Source of the DNA: Candidatus Geothrix skivensis
GTDB taxonomy: Bacteria > Acidobacteriota > Holophagae > Holophagales > Holophagaceae
Assembly: GCA_016721195.1 (NCBI GenBank)
Contig: JADKIO010000006.1
Location: forward strand, 310,001 to 374,000
Reading direction: 5' to 3'
Length of the DNA: 64,000 bases
A program made the translations under genes and the position numbers. The notes beneath the pieces are model-generated. The model made no database searches, had not been told where the DNA came from, and saw only the letters and a list, made by a program, of their open reading frames with translations. This document shows, in pieces, positions 1 through 7,052 of this stretch. Within the stretch, counting starts at the first letter, position 1. Each line of letters opens with the position of its first letter.

Positions 1-33
1 AAAGCCGAAGAAAAGCCCGCGGGAGGCAAATAA
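1..33 (+). CDS. 3' end of an upstream gene (probably exbB or exbD)
   Basis: Only the last ten codons are visible, reading KAEEKPAGGK and ending in TAA. The stop shares its last base with the ATG of the next gene, so the two are translationally coupled. In Acidobacteriota and Proteobacteria an exbD is usually preceded by exbB or another exbD, and a Lys/Ala/Pro-rich tail would fit either. The identity is inferred from position only. Confidence 0.55.
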   Translation, partial: KAEEKPAGGK

Positions 34-533
34 TGGATGCCGGTGGCGCTAAAGGAAAACAGAAATCGGATATCAACGTCACGCCCCTGATCGACATCGT
101 GCTGGTGCTGCTCATCGTCTTCATCGTGATGGTGCCCGGCCTCGACAAGGCCACCAAGGTGGTGGTTCCTCAGACCGTGATCAGCAAGGATGTTCCCAAG
201 GTTGATCCCAACAACATCCTGATCCAGATTGACCAGGACGGGATCATGACCCTGCAGCAGGACAAGATCGATGCCCAGGGGCTGAAGGACAGACTGCCCG
301 AGGCCGTGATGCTGCAGCCCCTCAATTACCGGAAGGTCTTCCTGAAGGTGGACGAGGATGTGCGGTTCCAGGCCATGGTGGACGTACTCGACGCCATCCG
401 CGTCGCCTCGAACACCGCCAAGAAAAAGTCCCTGGAGCTGCCTGACAAGTTCCTGGGCCAGGATGGCGGCGATGTCAAAGTGGCCGTTACCCTAAAGAAG
501 CGCCTCGTGCCGGTGGGGGCAGCCACAAGCTAG
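33..533 (+). CDS. exbD: ExbD/TolR-type biopolymer transport protein
   Basis: 166 aa. A short cytoplasmic N-terminus leads into one membrane helix at about residues 20-37. The motif DINVTPLIDIVLVLLIVF holds the conserved Asp of the family, which carries protons through the ExbB-ExbD motor (family knowledge). The rest is a periplasmic domain. The product should transmit proton-motive force to TonB at the inner membrane, which fits the TonB-dependent receptor at the far end of the window. The start has a GGAGG ribosome site 7-8 bases upstream and overlaps the previous stop by one base. A GC-rich hairpin follows the stop, so this is the last gene of its operon. Confidence 0.95.
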   Translation: MDAGGAKGKQKSDINVTPLIDIVLVLLIVFIVMVPGLDKATKVVVPQTVISKDVPKVDPNNILIQIDQDGIMTLQQDKIDAQGLKDRLPEAVMLQPLNYRKVFLKVDEDVRFQAMVDVLDAIRVASNTAKKKSLELPDKFLGQDGGDVKVAVTLKKRLVPVGAATS

Positions 534-554
534 ATGAGTTCGTTACAGATTTGA

Positions 555-577
555 GGGCCCCCACCGGGGCCCTTCTT
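555..577. terminator. Bidirectional terminator between exbD and an EamA gene
   Basis: Perfect 7-bp stem GGGCCCC (555-561) and GGGGCCC (566-572) with a CACC loop, followed by TTCTT. It lies between the convergent exbD and EamA genes and could end transcription from both sides. The T-run is short. Confidence 0.7.
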
Positions 578-1464
578 CATGCCCGCCGGCGGGAGCCCAG
601 CACCGTTCCGTAGGCCACCGCCCCCACCGCGAGGAGGACGCCCGCGAGGCCTGGCCCCGTGATCCGCTCCCCCAGCAGCGGCACCGCCAGCAGGTACTGG
701 ACGATGGGCAGCAGCTGGAGCCAGACCGCCGCCTCGGCCACGGACAGGGTGCCGTAGGCCCGGGACATGAGGATCTGGCCGCCGTAGGCCAGCAGGCTCA
801 TGAGGATCGCCAGGGCCCAGGGGATGAGTCCACCGGGCAGGGCCGTAAGGGCGAAAGGCAGTACCACGGGGAGCCCCGCCAGGCAGAAGAAGAAGTAGAT
901 GGTGGAGGCATTGTCCGTGTGCCGCACGGCGCGGATGGCATTGGCGCTCAGGGCCGCGAAGACCGCCGCCGCCAGGGCCGCCAGCTCGCCCCGGCCGAAG
1001 GCCAGCCCGGAGTGGCCCTGGCCCAGCACCAGCGCCACCCCCAGCGAGGCCGCCAGGATGGCCAGCCACAGGTGGATGGTGGGCCGTTCCTTGAGAACCA
1101 CCAGCGACAACGCCACCGCGAAGACCGGGAACATGTTGTAGAGGAGGCCCGCCTCACCGGCGGGGATGTGGGCCAGGGCGTAGAAGTAGAGCGCCACCAC
1201 CGCGCCGCCGGACAGCCCGCGGGTCACCAGCAGGCGGTAGTTGCTGGGCCGGTAGAGCCCCGGAACCAGCCCGAAGGCCACCAGGCTGAGCAGGATCCCC
1301 ACCAGGAACCGCAGCACGGAGAGATGGCCCGCCGTGAACCCCATGCCCGGCTGCGTGAGCCTGCGCGCCAGGATGGCCATCAACCCGAAGCAGAGCGCCG
1401 AACCCGCCAGCTCCGCCCGCGCCACCAGGCGGCGATGGGACTGGGCGGGCGTGAGGGCAGGCAT
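577..1464 (-). CDS. EamA/DMT-family transporter
   Basis: 295 aa and almost entirely hydrophobic, with about ten predicted membrane helices in two EamA repeats. Motifs typical of the drug/metabolite transporter superfamily are visible, such as ARAELAGSALCFGLMAILA at the N-terminus and YFYALAHIPAGEAGLLY in the first repeat. The substrate cannot be told from sequence. The ATG at 1464 is preferred because the 41 residues upstream in the open frame are not transporter-like and are read from a repeat-bearing spacer. No strong ribosome site is seen. Confidence 0.88.
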   Translation of the reverse strand: MPALTPAQSHRRLVARAELAGSALCFGLMAILARRLTQPGMGFTAGHLSVLRFLVGILLSLVAFGLVPGLYRPSNYRLLVTRGLSGGAVVALYFYALAHIPAGEAGLLYNMFPVFAVALSLVVLKERPTIHLWLAILAASLGVALVLGQGHSGLAFGRGELAALAAAVFAALSANAIRAVRHTDNASTIYFFFCLAGLPVVLPFALTALPGGLIPWALAILMSLLAYGGQILMSRAYGTLSVAEAAVWLQLLPIVQYLLAVPLLGERITGPGLAGVLLAVGAVAYGTVLGSRRRA

Positions 1465-1497
1465 GCTCGAATCATCCGATGCAGAAGGAGAAACAGG

Positions 1498-1671
1498 AAC
1501 CGCGAAAGACGCGAACAGGCCCGAAATTCTGCATCGATGAGTTGCAATGAACTGCTGCCCCCAATCATGCTTCACGCAGCTGGCCACTCTCGAAGCGGGC
1601 TCGGCACACCCTGCGGTAGGCCCGGTTCATTTTCCCTCGCCTGCAGGGGGTTTCGCGCCTTTCGCGGTTCC
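1498..1671. repeat. Inverted pair of CGCGAAAG-type repeats
   Basis: AACCGCGAAAGACGCGAA at 1498-1515 recurs in reverse complement at 1652-1669 with one mismatch in 18. About 135 bp lie between them in the spacer separating the EamA and DUF512 genes. A related, degenerate copy lies at 18949-18979, so this is a dispersed intergenic repeat. Confidence 0.7.
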
Positions 1672-1681
1672 ACCTTATGGC

Positions 1682-3160
1682 TCAGGGGTTGTAGGCGCCC
1701 TGGGGCTGGTTCAATCCTGCGGTGTGGAAGGTGGAGCCCAGCGCTCCACCCCGGAAGGCCCCGCGGTCGGCGGCCTCCAGGTGATCCAGCAGGTGGGACA
1801 GGTGGGCCCCGCTGGGCACGGTGGGCACGCCGAGGTCCGCCGCCAGCTGGGGCAGGGTCAGGTCGTCCAGGAAGGTGCCTTCCTCCCGCACCACCACGCC
1901 CCGCAGAGTGTACTGGTCCGTGGGCCCCGTGACCGTGCGGAGGCTGGCGGAAGGAACCACGACCGCATCCACCCAGTCCGCCCGGCCGCCCTTTTCCTCT
2001 CTGTCCGCGTGGGCGGCGTACTTCAGGTCCTCGCCGCAGAGCAGCCCTGCCACGGTGACGGTCTCCCCGAAGCTGAAGTTCTTGGCCGCCACCACTCGCA
2101 GGTGGCTGCCCACGGCCCGGTTCAGCTCGGCGGCCACACGGCTGAGGGTGGGCGCGAAGCTGGCGCCCGTCAGCAGCAGCACCCGGCGGCCCGCGAAGCC
2201 CTTGGCCTTGGGACTCTTGATGAAGCGGCGGCTGTGCTCCAGGAAGCGGCGAACCAGGCCGACGCCGTTTTCCAGCTGGGCCCAGCTTCGCGAGTAGAAG
2301 GCCCGGCCCGGCACGTCGAGCCCCGCCCGGGTGAACCACTCGTCCGCCAGCAGCAGCCAGGGCTCTCCGCCATTGGCCTTGGCGTACTTGCGCACCTCCG
2401 GGCTCCAGCGCAGGGCCCAGTCCCTGGCAAAGTCCGGGTCCACATCCTGCACGCTGGGCAAGTTCTCCCGGTGGGCGGTGAGACCCACGGGCACGCAGGA
2501 GAGGCTGAGCACGCTGCCCCGCCCTTCCCGGCGGCGGGCCCAGAGATCCTCCAGGGTCCGCTGCCAGATGGCACCGTCGTTGAGGCCCGGCGCCACCACC
2601 GCCTGGGTGTGCACGTCGATGCCCCCCGCCAGCAGCCGATCGATCTTGCGGAGGATGTCGCCCTCCCGGGGGTTGCCCACCACCTTCACCCGGGCCACGG
2701 GGTCCGTGGCGTGGACCGAGACGTGGATGGGGCTCAGACGCTCCCGCACGATGCGGTCCAGCTCGGCGTCGTCGCTGCTGGAAAGGGTCGTGAAGTGGCC
2801 GTAGAGGAACGAAAGCCGGATGTCCTCGTCCTTCAGGTAGAGCGACTTCCGGAAGCCCTTGGGCATCTGGTGCACGAAGCAGAACACGCAGTTCTGCTTG
2901 CAGACCTTGACCTCGTCCTGGGCCAGGTCCACGCCGATGCCCTCGCCGCCGTTCTCCACGTAGGCCGCAAAAGTGCTGCCATCCGGCCGCTGCAGGAAGA
3001 GCTCCGCCTCGTCCTCCCGGGTGATGAGGTACTGGTAGCTCAGCTGGTCCAGCACCGCCTCGCCGTGGATCTTCAGCAGCGTGTCCCCGGGGCGAATCCC
3101 CGCCTCCTCGGCGAGACTGCCGGATTCGACGGTGATGATCTGTACGCCCATCTGTGCCAA
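1682..3160 (-). CDS. DUF512 protein: PDZ plus radical-SAM domain
   Basis: 492 aa. Residues 1-45 form a PDZ-like segment (SLAEEAGIRPGDTLLKIHG). A radical SAM core follows, with the cluster motif CKQNCVFC (CxxxCxxC) and then FVHQMPKGFRKSLYLKDEDI. The long C-terminal part belongs to the DUF512 family (TIGR03279 type), whose function is not established. It should bind a 4Fe-4S cluster and S-adenosylmethionine in the cytoplasm. A TTG start at 3160 fits an AGGAG site six bases upstream; an ATG three codons later is the alternative. The PQQ-propeller gene lies upstream on the same strand, 108 bp away. Confidence 0.9.
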   Translation of the reverse strand: MAQMGVQIITVESGSLAEEAGIRPGDTLLKIHGEAVLDQLSYQYLITREDEAELFLQRPDGSTFAAYVENGGEGIGVDLAQDEVKVCKQNCVFCFVHQMPKGFRKSLYLKDEDIRLSFLYGHFTTLSSSDDAELDRIVRERLSPIHVSVHATDPVARVKVVGNPREGDILRKIDRLLAGGIDVHTQAVVAPGLNDGAIWQRTLEDLWARRREGRGSVLSLSCVPVGLTAHRENLPSVQDVDPDFARDWALRWSPEVRKYAKANGGEPWLLLADEWFTRAGLDVPGRAFYSRSWAQLENGVGLVRRFLEHSRRFIKSPKAKGFAGRRVLLLTGASFAPTLSRVAAELNRAVGSHLRVVAAKNFSFGETVTVAGLLCGEDLKYAAHADREEKGGRADWVDAVVVPSASLRTVTGPTDQYTLRGVVVREEGTFLDDLTLPQLAADLGVPTVPSGAHLSHLLDHLEAADRGAFRGGALGSTFHTAGLNQPQGAYNP

Positions 3161-3268
3161 ATGCCGCTCCTGCTCCGGATTCCCTGCTGGAATCCGGAGA
3201 GAGATTGTCTCATTGAGCGGGAAGAATGGCGTTTCCTATCTCCAGCCCGCCAGGACCGGGGCCTTCCC

Positions 3269-4624
3269 TCACTTCAGGCAGATCATTTCGTCATCTTTGC
3301 CCGGGAACAGGATGCCTGCGCCATCGGCCACGAGCAGTCCGGATCCGGGTTTTGCCTTGACCGTAATGGACCAGGTTTCCTTGCCAGTGGCTGGATCCAG
3401 GTACCGGAGTACCGTGGTCTTTCCATCCGGGCAGGCCACGACCAGTTGGCTGCCGACCATCATCGCAGGCCAGGGCGAGGGCTTGGCCATGGGCCATTCC
3501 CAGACCTGCTTCCCATCCATGACATCCAGGCACCGGAGGGCGCCCTCTTCAGCGACATAGGCCCGGCCATCCTGGGTCCAGGGCAAGGTGCCGACCCCTT
3601 TTCGCTCCCAGGTCGGCCGACCCGTGGCGGGGTCGAGGGCCACCAGGGTGGCTCCGCCGAACATCCCGACCCGCAGGCTGAACAACTGCCTGTCGTCCCC
3701 GGTGAGGGCCGATCCCACCTCCTGGCGCCAGAGGACCTCCCCCTTGGCCATATCGAGGGCAAGGACCGTCTTGTCAGCAGTCAGGCAGTAATGGCCCTGA
3801 GCCTCCACCCCCATGGACACCCACTTGCTGGAGCCCAGGTGGGTCTTCCAGAGGGGCTTGCCATCCGAGGTCTGGAACGCCTGGATCCAGGGCGCCCCGC
3901 CGACCAGGATGCGATCACCCAGGACCATCGGCGGGTGGTCCGCCCCGGCCGCGAGACCCGCTTCCCATAGCTTCGCCCCGGTGTCGAGGTCCAGGGCGTA
4001 GAGTTTTCCGCCAGCCTCACCGTCTGCCCCCTTGCCGTAGGTGGCCAGGTAGACCCGCTTCCCCTCGATGATCGGGAACTGCACCTTCGTCTTGTTGTTA
4101 TCGGCCGAGAAGAACCGACGGAGGGATTCCAACTGGACCTGGTAGCGCTGTTTACCGCTGTCCTTCTCCAGTGCCACGCAACGGTAGTCCGAGGTGGCGT
4201 ACAGGACCAGTCCGTTCGACACCACCGGCCCGCTCTCGAACCCCCCTTCCATCGCCGAGGACCAGAGGTCGGCGCCCTTGTCCCGGGACCGGGCGATCAG
4301 CCACTTTTCGCCAACCGCCACCACCACGCTGGCGTCATCGCCACGGTTGCCTCCAGGTGACAGCGGGATCCGCCAGGCTTCTCCGGCGGGCTTGGCGAGC
4401 TCATCGGTCTGGATCGCGTTCTTCTGGCGGGCCACCTGCTCATTGGCCCGCCGCCGCTGGGCCTGCAGGGCCGCGAAACGGGCGCGGCTCATCTGCATCT
4501 GCATTTGCATCTGCATCTGGAACTGCATGGCATGGTTCGCCGCCATGGGGGTCGGCGGGGGCCCGGCCGACAGGGGTGCGAGGACCAGGATCAGGGCGGG
4601 AAACAGTCTAGAAAGGGCAGACAT
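3269..4624 (-). CDS. Exported PQQ-binding-like beta-propeller protein
   Basis: 451 aa. The N-terminus looks like a signal peptide (MSALSRLFPALILVLAPLSA). A Met/Gln repeat and a basic helical stretch follow, up to about residue 75. From there on come repeated propeller blades of the PQQ/YWTD/BamB type, with recurring units such as GKQVWEWP, GEVLWRQE and TGAKLWEAG (each a W after a Gly/Lys turn). No PQQ-dehydrogenase catalytic residues are evident, so a structural or binding role is more likely than an enzyme. The start is backed by GGAG seven bases upstream. Confidence 0.85.
   Translation of the reverse strand: MSALSRLFPALILVLAPLSAGPPPTPMAANHAMQFQMQMQMQMQMSRARFAALQAQRRRANEQVARQKNAIQTDELAKPAGEAWRIPLSPGGNRGDDASVVVAVGEKWLIARSRDKGADLWSSAMEGGFESGPVVSNGLVLYATSDYRCVALEKDSGKQRYQVQLESLRRFFSADNNKTKVQFPIIEGKRVYLATYGKGADGEAGGKLYALDLDTGAKLWEAGLAAGADHPPMVLGDRILVGGAPWIQAFQTSDGKPLWKTHLGSSKWVSMGVEAQGHYCLTADKTVLALDMAKGEVLWRQEVGSALTGDDRQLFSLRVGMFGGATLVALDPATGRPTWERKGVGTLPWTQDGRAYVAEEGALRCLDVMDGKQVWEWPMAKPSPWPAMMVGSQLVVACPDGKTTVLRYLDPATGKETWSITVKAKPGSGLLVADGAGILFPGKDDEMICLK
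4490..4519 (-). repeat. Hexanucleotide repeat coding a Gln-Met tract
   Basis: Five tandem copies of CATCTG (the third is CATTTG), read on the minus strand as CAGATG and coding (QM)n just after the signal peptide of the propeller protein. The unit is a multiple of three, so slippage would change tract length without breaking the frame. Confidence 0.85.
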
Positions 4625-4832
4625 CTAGGAACTCCGGATTAGGCCTGGACCATCTCTAGGACATGGAACCGAGGTGGGATGGGTGGCAGTCCTGAGCTTG
4701 CCACCGAGTTCCGGGAGGCTGCCATGATCCACATCACCGTCCACCTGCGCCAAGAAACCAGGAGGGGCCGGATGCCGCGGCCCCCCCCCGTCCATTCTCA
4801 TTTCAGCTGAGCCGGATTCCCAGTCCGATCAC

Positions 4833-6872
4833 CTAGGCCGGGGCCTTGGTCTGCTTGCGCGCCTCCACCACCTTGTCGGCATCCCGCCCGATGAGTTCCT
4901 GCAGGTGGTGGAAGGCCCAGGTGAAGGAGCCGACGCCCATGGTGAGGCTGCGAAGCTCGATCACCACGTCACTCATCTCCGCTTGGGGGATGTAGGCCGA
5001 CACGAGGTCCCACCCGGTCCAGCCGGGCCGGGCATCGAAGCCGAGCACCTGGCCTCCACGCCTTCCGGTCACCAGGCGCTGGGCCTTGGGGGTGAACTCG
5101 CTGGGCACCGCGATGTGCACTTCGCAGATGGGCTCCAGCAGCACCGGGTGGCAGACCGGGGCGGCTTCGTTCATGCCGATCCGGGCGGCGGTCTTGAAGG
5201 CCATGTCGGAGCTGTCCACGGTGTGGTAGCTGCCGTCCACCAGGGCTACGTAGATGTCCACGACGGGGAAGCCCAGGGGGCCGCGCTTCATCCAGTCCAC
5301 CACGCCATGTTCGACGGCGCCGAAGAAGTTCTTGGGCACCACGCCACCCACGATTTTTTCTTCGAACTGGAAGCCCTCGCCCCGCTGCCTCGGCTTGACC
5401 TCCAGCCACACATCGCCGAACTGGCCATGACCACCGGTCTGGTGCTTGTGGCGGCCGTGGACCTTGGCGGCCTTGGTGAAGGTCTCGCGGTAGGGAACCA
5501 TGGGCGGGTGGTGCAGCACATCCAGGCCGAAGCGGCTCTTGAGGCGGTCGAGGGCACACTTGAGGTGCACCTCGCCCTGGCCCCAGAGGATGCGTTCCTG
5601 GGTCTCGGCGTTCTGCTCGATCTTCAGCGAGGCGTCCTCCTCGCAAAGCCGCTGGAGCGCCAGTGACAGCTTCACGTCGTCGCCGCTCTTGGTGGTGTGC
5701 AGGCTGAGGGCCAGCATGGGCTGCATGGGGGCGGGCCAGTCCAGCTCGACCTTCGCCGAGGGCGTCAGCCCCTCGCTGGTGTGCACCTCGTCCATGCGGC
5801 CCAGGGCGACCACTTCCCCGAGGCCGGCCTTCTGCTGCTTGACCTGCTGGGCGCCGAAGAGTTTGTTGATGCCGCTGACGCGGTTGCCCGCCAGGGAGCT
5901 GCCATCCACCACCTCGCCGCGCCACACGCGTGAAATGCTCAGCTTGCCCACGTGCTGGGCGTGGACCGTCTTGAAGACCTGCACAAGGGTGTCCTTGCCC
6001 TCGGGAATGCCCAGCCGCCTGGCCGTGTCCTCCACCCGGGGCGCCTCGTCGCAGAGGGCCTGGAAAAGCCGGCGCACGCCCGCATCCGTGCCGGCGGAGC
6101 CGAAGTACACGGGCACCAGCAGGTCATCGCGCACATCCTTGGCCAGGTCCTCGGAGACCTCCTCCAGGGGCGGCACCATGTCGCTGAGCAGTTCCTCCAT
6201 GAGGTGGTCATCGAAGTCGGCCAGCTTCTCCAGCAGGAGCTGGCGAGCTTCCCGCTCCTCGGGCACCACGGCTTCGGGCAGCCCCACCAGGTCCGCATCC
6301 TTGCCGGCTTCGTACTTGTAGGCATGCTCGCTGATGAGGTCCACGTAGCCGGTAATCTGGTCGCCCTCGCGGATGGGGATCTCCACCAGCACCAGGGGCC
6401 GCTCGGATACCAACTGCAGGGCGTTGAGCACCTCCTTGAGCTTCCCGGCGCTGCCCGGGGCCTCCATCTTGTTGATGAAGATGACGTGGGGCACCTTGTG
6501 GTCGTCCAGGAACTTCAGGGTGGGCGCCACCATGAGGGCGCGACCGGGTTCGGGATCGCAGACCACCACGGCGATGTCCGCCGCCATGAGGACGTGGGCC
6601 GCCTCCTGGCTGAACTCCACGGAGCCGGGGCAGTCGATGAGGGTCCAGGCCTCGCCCTGGTAGGTGCAGGCCGCGAGGCTGGCCTCCACCGACATCTGGC
6701 GGGCCTTGGCCTCCAGGGAGGCATCGCCGACGGTGTTCCCCTCCTTGACGGAGCCCTTGCGCGGCAGGGCGCCCGCCGCGAAGAGAAGACTCTCCATCAA
6801 GGAGGTCTTTCCGGAGAGGTAGGGACCCACGATGGCCGCTACGCGTGGAGTTGACTGGGAAGTGCCGCTCAC
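4833..6872 (-). CDS. EF-G-like translational GTPase
   Basis: 680 aa, close to EF-G length. The order is G domain, domain II and EF-G domains III-V. P-loop GPYLSGKT lies at residues 16-23, G3 is DCPG (EF-G has DTPG) at 80-83, and G4 is NKME at 134-137 where NKMD is normal. These departures, together with the family trait of lone EF-G-like proteins, make it a paralogue and not the main elongation factor. No rpsL, rpsG or tuf genes are nearby. Its role is unknown; ribosome-linked GTPase activity is inferred. A GTG start at 6872 is chosen because a GGGGG site lies just upstream and homology begins there. Confidence 0.85.
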   Translation of the reverse strand: MSGTSQSTPRVAAIVGPYLSGKTSLMESLLFAAGALPRKGSVKEGNTVGDASLEAKARQMSVEASLAACTYQGEAWTLIDCPGSVEFSQEAAHVLMAADIAVVVCDPEPGRALMVAPTLKFLDDHKVPHVIFINKMEAPGSAGKLKEVLNALQLVSERPLVLVEIPIREGDQITGYVDLISEHAYKYEAGKDADLVGLPEAVVPEEREARQLLLEKLADFDDHLMEELLSDMVPPLEEVSEDLAKDVRDDLLVPVYFGSAGTDAGVRRLFQALCDEAPRVEDTARRLGIPEGKDTLVQVFKTVHAQHVGKLSISRVWRGEVVDGSSLAGNRVSGINKLFGAQQVKQQKAGLGEVVALGRMDEVHTSEGLTPSAKVELDWPAPMQPMLALSLHTTKSGDDVKLSLALQRLCEEDASLKIEQNAETQERILWGQGEVHLKCALDRLKSRFGLDVLHHPPMVPYRETFTKAAKVHGRHKHQTGGHGQFGDVWLEVKPRQRGEGFQFEEKIVGGVVPKNFFGAVEHGVVDWMKRGPLGFPVVDIYVALVDGSYHTVDSSDMAFKTAARIGMNEAAPVCHPVLLEPICEVHIAVPSEFTPKAQRLVTGRRGGQVLGFDARPGWTGWDLVSAYIPQAEMSDVVIELRSLTMGVGSFTWAFHHLQELIGRDADKVVEARKQTKAPA

Positions 6873-6945
6873 AGTGCCCCCTGATTGTTTGGTTCGGATG
6901 TCGTCCGGACCCAGTGTTCCGACCCTGTTACAACCTGGCAACACC

Positions 6946-6975
6946 AAAAAAAAGCCGCCTGGGAAAAGGCGGCTT
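6946..6975 (-). terminator. Intrinsic terminator after fadN
   Basis: Stem AAGCCGCCT (6952-6960) and AGGCGGCTT (6967-6975) with a six-base loop. Read leftwards it is followed by six more T. It separates the beta-oxidation operon from the EF-G-like gene. Confidence 0.88.
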
Positions 6976-7052
6976 AAGTCACAAGATGTTTGAAGTTCCG
7001 ACAATCGGGGAGGGGAGGCTCGGAACCTACGGTTCCGAGTCAGGAAAAGGCT

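Noticed and set aside
530..1069. Overlapping frames opposite the EamA gene
   Set aside because: Their Arg/Gly/Pro-rich translations are typical shadows of a high-GC gene on the other strand.
4724..4810. 28-codon frame after GGGAGG in the propeller/EF-G spacer
   Set aside because: Too short, contains a run of nine C and has no recognisable similarity. It may be a chance frame or a damaged gene.
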